Positions 1 through 7,061 are shown, numbered from the stretch's first letter. The stretch is DNA of 14,838 nt from Coemansia sp. RSA 922 (GCA_027577415.1 JANBQS010000601.1:1-14838); one strand, 5' to 3'. Notes: a model not told the origin generated them from the sequence alone. Made by a program: numbers and translations.

Positions 1-116
1 GCCTTTTCTGCCCAAACGAGCGCCGAACACCACGCTAGTCCCTTTGCGCAGTCTGCTCGAAGCCCGCGTAAGTGAACGAGAACCTCTGACATTTGATAAA
101 GGGAAAAAAAAGTGTT
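1..116 (+). other. Possible 3' end of an upstream plus-strand gene
   Basis: The first ~75-116 bases are GC-richer than what follows and are open in two plus frames: frame 1 to a TGA at 73-75, frame 2 to a TAA at 114-116. A GTAAGT splice-donor-like hexamer sits at 68-73, so this could be the last coding stretch of a gene or an exon/intron boundary. Neither reading frame shows a recognisable motif, and the minus strand is also open here. I cannot choose among these readings. Confidence 0.2.
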
Positions 117-428
117 AATTTCGTACACAAAGAAGCAAGCAGTGATGTTTTTTGTAAAGAATACGTGGCAATGATTGCTTAATCGACAACCTGCTAATCT
201 ATGATTACAACCTTTAGGCTTGACTAACGGGACCTGTGACATCACAGTTATGATCTAAGCATTAGTGCGCAGCATGATGTTAAAGCGCATAATTGTGCAG
301 GGCTACAACTTTTTTAGAATCCTTGCATTCCCTCCCCGAGTATATAAAGCCAAGAAGACGCTGGCAACATCATGCTTTCGGCCAACTACATCACTTTCCC
401 TTTTTTCCAATATATCTCTCTATACAAT
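117..428 (+). promoter_or_regulatory. Upstream region and TATA promoter of the HTH_48 gene
   Basis: This AT-rich stretch has no credible gene. A canonical TATATAAA lies at 341-348, which would place transcription start near 370-380. The ATG at 429 is therefore a better start than the in-frame ATG at 372, which would sit at or before the 5' end. An interrupted palindrome, CTGTGA-CA-TCACAG, lies at 234-247 and contains TGACATCA, one base from the bZIP/CRE consensus. The leader just before the ATG is pyrimidine-rich, as in other genes of this window. Confidence 0.45.
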
Positions 429-680
429 ATGCCTCCCAAACACAACGATTTCTCCCAGGCATCTACGCCAGGGTACGAGCATGCCATGAAATCACACATC
501 CGCGCCCTTATGTTGGCTTGCTTTGGAATGAAAAAGACTCCCGTGGAGGCTGTCGAGTATATCAATGGCTTGGGCATTGGAGTGTCTACCTCTTACGACA
601 CCGTTAGGCATTGGTATATCCGCTTTGAAGCAGGAGAATTTGATCTCACCGACCATCATAAGACTACCGATACCTCTTAA
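429..680 (+). CDS. Orphan mariner-type HTH_48 domain protein (83 aa)
   Basis: This is a small protein whose body (about residues 22-75) looks like the HTH_48 (Mos1/SETMAR-type) DNA-binding domain found at the N-terminus of mariner transposases. The visible signatures are an initial IRALMLACFGMKKTPVEAV helix and the recognition-helix region TVRHWYIRFEAGEFDL, which corresponds to the family pattern TVRrWFqrFrsGdfsL. In a full transposase this domain binds the terminal inverted repeats and is followed by a linker and a DDE/D catalytic domain. Here the frame stops eight codons later and nothing catalytic follows before the convergent repair gene. The start at 429 is chosen because the TATA box is at 341; an in-frame ATG at 372 would add 19 hydrophobic residues. 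It could be a truncated transposon relic or a domesticated DNA-binding protein. The intact frame and good promoter favour the second, but this is inference. Confidence 0.6.
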   Translation: MPPKHNDFSQASTPGYEHAMKSHIRALMLACFGMKKTPVEAVEYINGLGIGVSTSYDTVRHWYIRFEAGEFDLTDHHKTTDTS

Positions 681-750
681 GTCTATGCAAAAAGACGAGC
701 TCAGCAATAAGCCCGCCAAAGAACACTCTGGTTTACAAGACAACATTTGA

Positions 751-800
751 AATAGTCTAAAGCATCAAAAAAATATATTTATTTATTTATTTCATACTTT
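751..800. terminator. Shared 3'-end region of two convergent genes, TTTA repeats
   Basis: Between the stop at 680 and the stop at 830 lies an A-run followed by tandem TTTA units (about 775-792). Read on the minus strand this gives overlapping AATAAA hexamers 38-50 nt past the repair gene's stop, well placed as its polyadenylation signal. On the plus strand the A/T-rich stretch could serve the HTH_48 gene. Confidence 0.5.
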
Positions 801-829
801 GTCTCTGGTATTGAGCTAGCTGTTGTCAG

Positions 830-2236
830 TTAGTGGTACTGGCGCCACAGACCTTCGTCGTCCGAGCAGTCAAAGTTGGGCATAAACGAGTGGTGCCAGA
901 TCTTTGCAATACCCTCGGATTCAGTTGGCAGCTCAAACTTTTTAAAGTACGCGTGGTAGGCCACATCCGGCACACAATCAGCAACAGCTGGAACATTGTA
1001 GAGACTAACAGACTTGTCTTCCGACTGAATCGAGTTGCGGTAAAAGAACCGGGCCTGTACTCGCTTCGACCGGTACTGGTTATTGTGCTTAGCCAGGTCT
1101 CGCGACTGGTGCTCAAACACAACTGCCACGCTTCTGGCACCGACGTCATTAGCAATGTTGATAAAGGAGCCACGCGACACAGGATCCGGGTTAGTGTTAT
1201 CAACCACCACAAAGCGACCCGCCTCGAGCGCCTTCCTAACCGCGTCCATACACTTTTTGCGCGTACCCAGTGTGTCCATATTGACGCACTCAAAGCCCAG
1301 GGGCGCAAGATGCACAGCAGCAAACGTCGACTTGCCACAAGCAGGCGGACCGACAAGAAGGACCAGCAACCCGCTCTTTTGCTCTGTTGCCGAGCGGATA
1401 TCGGTCTCCAACCCCGCAAGCAGTGCTAAATGTCCGTCATTGTCAAACGATAGCGTCTTTGGCGAAAACCGACCAAGTGGCCAAGTACGCGGCGGTGGTG
1501 GCGGCAATGGCTGGTCCCTGGCGCAAATCTCAGAGGTAATAATTTCCTCAGGAGTAAAGAAGGACACGCCCGCATTCAAGGCAAACGCGAGATCCGAGTC
1601 ACTATGGTCCGCCGCCACACCACGCTTCCAGCCCGCCGGTCTCCCAGCCGCATCGCCCACGTAAAAGCTGCCAACCCTATCAACCGCAATACCCTCGTTG
1701 TCGAGCTCAGCCATGTGCCACATACCGGGACTAGGCTTGCGCATAAAGTCCTTCCCTATGGCCGCAAAGATAGTAAACGGAATCTCTAGTTGCTGAGCAA
1801 TCTTGGAAAGCTTCAGCCGAAAGTCCTTGGCCCGTACACTCAGTCCAGTCGTTCCCTTTTTCGGCTTGAGTCCGTTCTGGTTCGACATAATAACAATCTT
1901 GTATCCCTGCTCATGTATGTTGCGCAAAAGCTTGGGTACATCAGGGTGAAAGAAACGCCAGTCGTTAGAGTCCCGAGCGTGGACGCTGGGTCCTGTTGTG
2001 CGAATAAGTGTACCGTCCAAGTCAAACGCGGCAAACTTTGTTGAAGGTGTTGGTATGCCAAATTTTCCTAGCCAGGTCTGCCCGAACTCGCGCCACTGCA
2101 TGTCTTGCGCTCCATCAGGGTTGGCGTCGTCGTTTACTCGCTGCTTCTTGGGTTTGAAAAACGTGTCGATGGACTTTTGCTGCGCACCCATGCTGGTAGA
2201 GTCGGACTTTGAGCGCTTGCCACTCGTCACCGTCAT
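830..2236 (-). CDS. Bifunctional polynucleotide 5'-kinase / 3'-phosphatase (PNKP-like)
   Basis: This single-exon gene encodes 468 aa of a DNA end-processing enzyme. It removes 3'-phosphates and phosphorylates 5'-OH ends so that strand breaks can be ligated, and acts in the nucleus. The HAD phosphatase comes first: FDLDGTL at 71-77 (nucleophile D72, D74), IMSNQNG at 116-122, RKPSPGMW at 166-173 and VGDAAGR at 193-199. The P-loop kinase follows: GPPACGKST at 296-304, NMDTLGT at 319-325 and VVDNTNPD at 344-351. There is no FHA domain, unlike animal PNKP. Instead the short N-terminus holds Lys/Arg-rich stretches and QKSIDTFFKPKK (20-31), a good match to a PCNA-interacting PIP box. The start at 2236 is chosen because it precedes the basic, Ser-rich tail. 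The frame stays open upstream to 2422, giving an optional 62-residue hydrophobic/Arg-rich extension. The gene is convergent with the HTH_48 gene. Confidence 0.93.
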   Translation of the reverse strand: MTVTSGKRSKSDSTSMGAQQKSIDTFFKPKKQRVNDDANPDGAQDMQWREFGQTWLGKFGIPTPSTKFAAFDLDGTLIRTTGPSVHARDSNDWRFFHPDVPKLLRNIHEQGYKIVIMSNQNGLKPKKGTTGLSVRAKDFRLKLSKIAQQLEIPFTIFAAIGKDFMRKPSPGMWHMAELDNEGIAVDRVGSFYVGDAAGRPAGWKRGVAADHSDSDLAFALNAGVSFFTPEEIITSEICARDQPLPPPPPRTWPLGRFSPKTLSFDNDGHLALLAGLETDIRSATEQKSGLLVLLVGPPACGKSTFAAVHLAPLGFECVNMDTLGTRKKCMDAVRKALEAGRFVVVDNTNPDPVSRGSFINIANDVGARSVAVVFEHQSRDLAKHNNQYRSKRVQARFFYRNSIQSEDKSVSLYNVPAVADCVPDVAYHAYFKKFELPTESEGIAKIWHHSFMPNFDCSDDEGLWRQYH

Positions 2237-2938
2237 TAAACGTCTAGTTAAAGTACTGAAGAGCCGTTGTGAAATTGCAATTCTTATGCCTAACTTTGCT
2301 GCCAGCAAATTAAAATGAGAATGAACAGGGAATAGAACAAATACAGCCAAAAAAAAAAAAATGAATGAGCTAACCAAGAGCAGAAGCATGTGTTTGGCGA
2401 CAGTCTTGGTTCTCAAAGACAAACCTCCAAAGAACTAATTGATCAGTACAGGTTAAATCAAGGATATGTAGACCCTATTTTGCTGACAACTGTAAGCCAT
2501 TCAGGAAAATGGCACCATTTTCCGCAGCAAGTGAATATGTATTGGATGCACAAAAACAAACCAGTGTTTTTTTCCTTCTCGCGAAGTGCTTCCTCACAGT
2601 CAAGGAAAAACAGCAGTGCTAGATTTCAAAGGAAACTTTCAAAGAAACTGTCACAAGACAGCAAATGCTGTTAACATCTCAGAAAAAAAAGGGAGCAGTG
2701 TTTGCCTGAGGAAGGAGGAGTAGCCAATGAGCGCTGGCTGCAACACAGGCAAACCACACCAATTCAAGTGAGACTTGGCAACGTCCTTGATTGCCAGTGT
2801 TTTTTTTTCAAGCCAAACACCATGCCAATTCGAAGAGCTATATTGGTTGCTCTTTGAAACTAAGAACCACTTTGACTGCATCCACTTTTTCCCCCTTGCC
2901 CACTCTTGCTGCAAGAGGAGAATCTGCTTATTTTCTAC
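2237..2938. promoter_or_regulatory. Intergenic region between divergent repair and Ala-rich genes
   Basis: About 800 bp separates the two divergent starts (2236 and 3050). On the minus strand the first part is T-rich, as expected for a leader. A CCAAT motif is at about 2723-2728. TTGGC/GCCAA half-sites recur between 2773 and 2826. A short hairpin, ACAGCA-AA-TGCTGT, lies near 2660-2673. Open frames of 87-94 codons exist on both strands but have no recognisable motif and look incidental. Confidence 0.4.
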
Positions 2939-2946
2939 TATATAAT
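2939..2946 (+). promoter_or_regulatory. TATA box of the Ala-rich gene
   Basis: TATATAAT lies about 105 nt before the ATG at 3050, followed by a C/T-rich leader typical of fungal transcription starts. Confidence 0.55.
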
Positions 2947-3049
2947 CCCTGCTGCTGCCCCTCTTCCGCTTTCGAAACCACCATCGCCTTTATTCTTCCC
3001 ACAATACTTTGTCTTTCATATTCAAATTATCGCATAGATTGTTTCAACC

Positions 3050-3697
3050 ATGATTAAGTTTTTTGCTGTTTACTGTGATCGACTAGGCAATAGAGACGAA
3101 TTCAAATTTGTGCCTCTTAATAATAATGAGGAATCTGAGGATGTTGTTCAGGTATTGAATATTCATACTGGACGTAAACCAGAACTTGCTGAACCAGTCT
3201 TTGGAAAGGATGACAAAATGTACTCAGTTGAGGATGTGGCTAATGCCTATATCTCAAAGAGAACTGCTGAAGCCACTGCTAAAGCTGCTGCTGAAGCTGC
3301 TGATGTTGCTGCTGCTGTTGCTGCTGTTGCTATTTCTGCTGCTGCTGAAGCTGCTGAAGCTGCTGAAGCTGCTGCTGAAGCTGCTGAAGCTGCTGCTGAA
3401 GCAGCTTGCGTTTCTGATACTGCTGTTATTGCATTTAATGATGCTATCACTGTTGCTGATGCTGCTACCAATGATGCTGCTGCTGATGCTGCTGATGCTG
3501 CTGATGCTGTATATGCTGCTCAAGCCTATTTGATTGATAACTTTGTAGATGAAAATGGAATTATCTTTATATTTTGTGGGGATATTGATGCTCTTTATGA
3601 CCTCAAAGGTATTGCCAGGGAACCTCATAATATAACAAGCTTTTGCTTACTTCAAGAAAAAGCAAAGTCATATAGCGAAACTAACCCTTATATTTGA
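3050..3697 (+). CDS. Ala-rich orphan protein with a central GCT-repeat helix (215 aa)
   Basis: I do not recognise this protein. The ATG has a favourable context (ACC before ATG) downstream of a TATA box. Residues 1-70 form an ordinary-looking mixed domain that begins MIKFFAVYCD. Residues about 73-160 are dominated by Ala with regularly spaced Glu then Asp (AEAAEAAEAAAEAAEAAAEAA-type, then ADAADAADA), which should form a long alanine helix. Residues 161-215 return to mixed composition (for example IIFIFCGDIDALYDL). No signal peptide or clear membrane segment is seen. The Ala tract is encoded almost entirely by GCT with GAA/GAT, and the whole gene is AT-rich at third positions, unlike the GC-ending codons of the neighbouring succinate dehydrogenase gene. 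This suggests a young, repeat-expanded, lineage-specific gene. The repeat leaves other frames open on both strands, but only this frame has start, promoter and non-repeat flanks. Confidence 0.6.
   Translation: MIKFFAVYCDRLGNRDEFKFVPLNNNEESEDVVQVLNIHTGRKPELAEPVFGKDDKMYSVEDVANAYISKRTAEATAKAAAEAADVAAAVAAVAISAAAEAAEAAEAAAEAAEAAAEAACVSDTAVIAFNDAITVADAATNDAAADAADAADAVYAAQAYLIDNFVDENGIIFIFCGDIDALYDLKGIAREPHNITSFCLLQEKAKSYSETNPYI
3277..3516 (+). repeat. GCT / GCTGAA trinucleotide-derived microsatellite inside the Ala-rich gene
   Basis: The stretch is built of imperfect GCT, GCTGAA and GCTGAT units, densest at 3331-3405 where 9-nt GCTGCTGAA and 6-nt GCTGAA units alternate, and again at 3473-3510 with GCTGAT units. 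It should be prone to length change by slippage in multiples of three, which would keep the reading frame. Confidence 0.8.
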
Positions 3698-4123
3698 CTC
3701 TAGATAAGCAATAGCCAATTGGTATTATTACAATATTATCTGCAGCTTGACCATCAAGCATTAGTTCAATATTTGGGCCCAGTCATTTTGTTATAGAAGG
3801 GTTTTAGCATGCAGTTTTCCTTCACAATTTTGCTTTTGACAATAAATTAGCTTGAAACACATATAATGGTGCTCTCTAAATATACCACATATTTAGAGAG
3901 CAGCTCCAATTTGGCTTCATAGAGAGACTACCCACTTGATGCTTATATGTTTGCTTGTGAGCTCCCAGTGGTTGGAAATCTAAAATTAAGGCTATCTGGA
4001 TCAAGGAGATGCACAGGCCCGCTGATCGTAGATAGGAAGAGCTATCTAATCTTTTTTCAGGGTCCTTCTCGACCTTTATCTTTTTACTTTCTTCAGATTC
4101 ATATTTTTTTTTATTTTCGCAAA
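3698..4123 (+). promoter_or_regulatory. 3' region of the Ala-rich gene and promoter of the SDH flavoprotein gene
   Basis: AATAAA at 3841-3846 is a plausible polyadenylation signal for the Ala-rich gene, and a perfect hairpin follows at 3870-3902. A CCAAT at 3905-3909 and a pyrimidine-rich leader (about 4048-4120) precede the SDH start. No clear TATA box is seen for the SDH gene. Confidence 0.4.
3870..3902. terminator. Perfect 14-bp inverted repeat downstream of a polyA signal
   Basis: The left arm TGCTCTCTAAATAT (3870-3883) and right arm ATATTTAGAGAGCA (3889-3902) are exact reverse complements around a 5-nt ACCAC loop. It begins 24 nt after AATAAA, where 3'-end cleavage would be expected, so it may lie in or just beyond the 3' end of the Ala-rich transcript. 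Confidence 0.6.
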
Positions 4124-6144
4124 ATGATGCTGAGCACTTGTATTCGGCAGCGCGCTTCACAGCTTGTGGTGAGTAGTTGACCAGAGTCCGCATAGGAACC
4201 AACGACCAAATGACTGTGGTTTGAGCTAATCGCATAGTTCAATTTAAATTTTTGTAGCTTCCAGGTAGTCGCGCCTTCCACTCGTCGCGTATCGCGCAGC
4301 GCGTGATAGGCACCCAGCCACTTCGGGCCAAGGAGACCTTGGACACACTTTCGCCACGGTACGAGATTATCGACCACACCTATGACGCAGTAGTGCTTGG
4401 TGCTGGCGGTGCTGGACTACGCGCCGTCATGGGTCTGGCTGAGGCCGGGTTCAAGACAGCTTGCGTGACAAAGCTATTCCCCACTCGCTCGCACACGGTG
4501 GCAGCGCAGGGCGGTATCAACGCGGCGCTGGGCAATATGACCAAGGATGACTGGCGCTGGCACATGTACGATACTGTCAAGGGCAGTGACTGGCTCGGCG
4601 ACCAAGACGCCATCCACTACATGTGTCGCGAGGCACCCAAGGCTGTCATCGAGCTCGAGCACATGGGCTTGCCGTTCTCACGTACTCCCGAGGGTGAAAT
4701 CTACCAGCGCCCCTTTGGCGGCCAGTCTCTGGAGTACGGCAAGGGCGGGCAGGCGCGCCGCACTTGCTGTGCTGCTGACCGTACGGGTCATGCTATGTTG
4801 CACACTATGTATGGAAACTCGCTAAAATACGACGCTACTTTCTTTGTCGAGTACTTTGGCCTCGACTTGCTGATGGAGGACGGCGTGTGCCGTGGCGTGC
4901 TTGCGCTGAACCAGGAGGACGGCACGCTGCACCGCATCCGTGCGCATAACACGGTTATTGCTACGGGCGGCTATGGTCGTGCGTACTTTTCGGCTACTTC
5001 GGCGCACACGTGCACTGGCGACGGCATGGCGATGGTTTCACGTGCCGGTCTGCCCCTGCAGGACCTCGAGTTTGTGCAGTTCCACCCCACGGGCATCTAT
5101 GGATCGGGCTGCCTGATGACTGAGGGCTGCCGTGGCGAGGGCGGATACCTGGTCAACTCCGAGGGCGAGCGCTTTATGGAGCGTTATGCGCCCACTGCCA
5201 AGGACCTGGCATCCCGTGATGTCGTCTCGCGGTCCATGACGATGGAGATCCGCGAGGGCCGTGGTGTCGGACCAGACAAGGACCACATCTACTTGCAGCT
5301 GCACCATCTTCCCCCCGATGTCCTGCAGGAGCGTCTGCCTGGTATCTCGGAGACTGCTGGTATCTTTGCTGGCGTCGATGTTACCAAGGAGCCTATCCCC
5401 GTCCTTCCCACTGTGCACTACAACATGGGCGGTATCCCCACTCGCTACACTGGCGAGGTGCTGCGTCAGACCGCCGACGGCAAGGACGAGATCGTGCCTG
5501 GGCTGTATGCGGCTGGCGAGGCAGCCTGCGTGTCAGTCCATGGCGCCAACCGCCTGGGCGCCAACTCGCTGCTCGACCTGGTGGTGTTTGGGCGTGCAGT
5601 GGCGCACGACATTGCCTCAAAGTTTGAGCGCAACCAGCCGCACGGAGACATTGACTCGTCTGTCACGCACCAGTCGATCAAGGACCTGGACTATGCGCGC
5701 ACCGCCGATGGCCAGCACACGACGGCGGATATCCGCCTCAAGATGCAAAAAACCATGCAGAACCACGCCGCCGTCTTCCGCACCCAAAGTGTCATGGAGG
5801 AGGGCGTGGCCAAGATGGACGAGGTGTCGAAGCTCTACAGTCAAGTCCGTGTCTCTGATAGGTCGATGATCTGGAACTCGGATCTCATCGAGACCCTGGA
5901 GCTGCGTAACCTCCTTACGTGTGCTGCTCAGACTATCAACTCGGCTGTTGCTCGTAAGGAGTCTCGCGGCGCACATGCCCGTGAGGACTTTACTGAGCGC
6001 GATGACGCCCAGTGGATGAAGCACTCGCTTTCGTACCAGAAGGACGTTGACCATCCTGTTGAGCTCAGCTACCGTGGAGTTATCGCCAACACTCTGGACG
6101 AAGCCGAGTGCAAGGCTGTGCCTCCATTCAAGCGCGTCTACTAA
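4124..6144 (+). CDS. SDH1: Succinate dehydrogenase flavoprotein subunit, mitochondrial (two exons)
   Basis: This is complex II subunit A. It oxidises succinate to fumarate with covalently bound FAD and passes electrons to the iron-sulfur subunit at the mitochondrial inner membrane. Exon 1 is 4124-4168, the intron is 4169-4257 (GTGAGT...TTGTAG, 89 nt, phase 0), and exon 2 is 4258-6144. The product is 643 aa, close to yeast Sdh1. The Arg-rich, acid-free N-terminus with RAFHSS is a matrix-targeting presequence, and the intron splits it. Visible signatures are the dinucleotide-binding GAGGAG (63-68), SHTVAAQGG with the flavinylated His at about 94, HPTGIYGSG (His about 291), LASRDVVSR with the catalytic Arg at about 335, HYNMGGIPT, and [17 protein letters not shown] near the FAD. 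The C-terminus VPPFKRVY is typical. The start ATGATG lies just 5' of the donor. Third positions are strongly G/C in the body of the gene, consistent with high expression. Confidence 0.97.
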
Positions 6145-6256
6145 TACCACTTATTCCTATTTTTTTCGATACAAACCTCTTTTTTCTCAAGTAACTTGAA
6201 TACCATTGAATGAAAAGATGAAGGAAAAAAAAAAACTCGATAGTTCTACTAGGGTT
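6145..6256. other. Convergent spacer between SDH and NEDD8 genes
   Basis: These 112 bp hold T-runs and an A9 run near 6227-6235. They must contain the 3' ends of both transcripts. No strict AATAAA is seen on the plus strand. Confidence 0.4.
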
Positions 6257-7061
6257 CTAAATTGCGCAGTTGTTGTCACCACCACGAAGCGCCAGCACAA
6301 GATGCAGTACTGAGCCGCTCTCGATCTTGTAGTCTGCGATGGCAAAGTTATCGTCAGCCATTTGGACTCCGCCAAAAATCAAGCGCTGCTGAGCTGGTGG
6401 AATACCCTCCTTTTCTTCGATAGCCTGTTTGATCTCAATGACCCGGATATCGGTTTTAACAGCCGCGCTAGGCTTGGAAGCTGAGGCTCCCGCCGCAGCC
6501 ACGTTACCCGAAGTCGAGGCTCCTGCCACGCTGGGCTTGGAGGTCGAGGCTCCCGCCGCAGCCGCGTTAGCTGAGGTTGTCGCTGGGTTCGCTGGGTTCG
6601 CTGGGTTCGCTGGTGCTGCCACGTTGGTCGCGCTTGCTGGTGCCTTACCTGCGGGAGCCTTACCAGCGGGAGCCTTACCAGCGGGAGCCTTACCATCCGA
6701 GATGGATTTGCCTGCGGAACCTTCAATATCAAAGGTAATAGGGATCTACACAACAACACAATAAATGTGGAGAGAGGAAAAAGCAGTAGCAGTTAAGCAT
6801 AAGCAGTTTGATTTAGTGTTTGTCTGTCACGCCGCGGTAGCCAGCAACTAGTTGACGTGTTCCAAAGTGCGTGTATGCTTACCTCCTTGCCCGTGAGAGT
6901 CTATTATTTTTTTTTGGAGAACATTTGTAAGAGGTACGATTTCACAAAAGTAATTTAGTGTAAAAGTTGGTGGGTTTTTTTTGGCTGCGGCCAAATCTTG
7001 TGTGCGGTGAGTATTCCTTTCTTCCTACTCGGGGGGTGCGTACCTTGACTTTAAGTAGCAT
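6257..7061 (-). CDS. NEDD8/RUB1 ubiquitin-like modifier with a large low-complexity insertion (three exons)
   Basis: This is the modifier that is conjugated to cullins to activate SCF-type ubiquitin ligases. Exons are 7061-7044 (MLLKVK), 6900-6883 (TLTGKE) and 6745-6257. The introns, 6901-7043 (GTACGC...AG) and 6746-6882 (GTAAGC...GTAG), are both phase 0. The 174-aa product matches NEDD8 over strand 1, strand 2 (to DIE, residues 18-20) and again from [17 protein letters not shown] (110-126) to the end. LIF, QMADD and HLVLALRGG carry the family's Ile44/Val70-type patch. Ala at the position of residue 72 (A164) identifies NEDD8 rather than ubiquitin. A six-residue tail, DNNCAI, follows Gly167-Gly168 and must be clipped for conjugation. 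Residues 21-109 are an inserted Ala/Pro/Ser/Gly/Lys repeat region absent from known NEDD8 (76-81 aa). The Lys48 position is Val139. The ATG has A at -3. It diverges from EMW1. Confidence 0.88.
6483..6694 (-). repeat. Coding minisatellites in the NEDD8 insertion
   Basis: Three nested repeat families lie inside the inserted segment. Four 15-bp units (6643-6694) encode KAPAG and each contains GTAAGG, which also resembles a splice donor. Three 9-bp units (about 6581-6613) encode PAN. A longer, roughly 60-bp unit containing GAGGCTCCCGCCGCAGCC on the plus strand recurs at about 6483 and 6547 and encodes the AAAGAS-S-KPS segments. All units are multiples of three and hold the frame. Confidence 0.85.

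Noticed and set aside
2390..2674. A 94-codon plus-strand frame beginning MFGDSLGSQRQ in the repair gene's promoter
   Set aside because: It overlaps the divergent promoter region, becomes Ser/Lys-rich low complexity, has no TATA or good start context and no recognisable motif.
3050..3180. Resemblance of the MIKFFAVYCD start to Crinkler-type effector N-termini
   Set aside because: Only the first few hydrophobic residues are similar; the later LFLAK/HVLVVVP-like landmarks are not present.
3186..3628. Leu-rich plus frame and Ser/Ala-rich minus frames over the GCT repeat
   Set aside because: Trinucleotide repeats lack stops in every frame. Only the Ala frame has a TATA box, good start and non-repetitive flanks.
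3972..4235. Minus-strand open frame overlapping the SDH leader and first exon
   Set aside because: It is antisense to a well-supported exon and intron, with no motif.
6257..6277. CaaX-like farnesylation signal at the NEDD8 C-terminus (NCAI)
   Set aside because: The Cys is third from the end, not fourth, and the tail should be removed after Gly-Gly.
6429..6764. A 111-codon plus frame of EAPAAA-type repeats opposite NEDD8
   Set aside because: It is the antisense shadow of the repeat insertion. The minus frame continues into conserved NEDD8 sequence through consensus splice sites.
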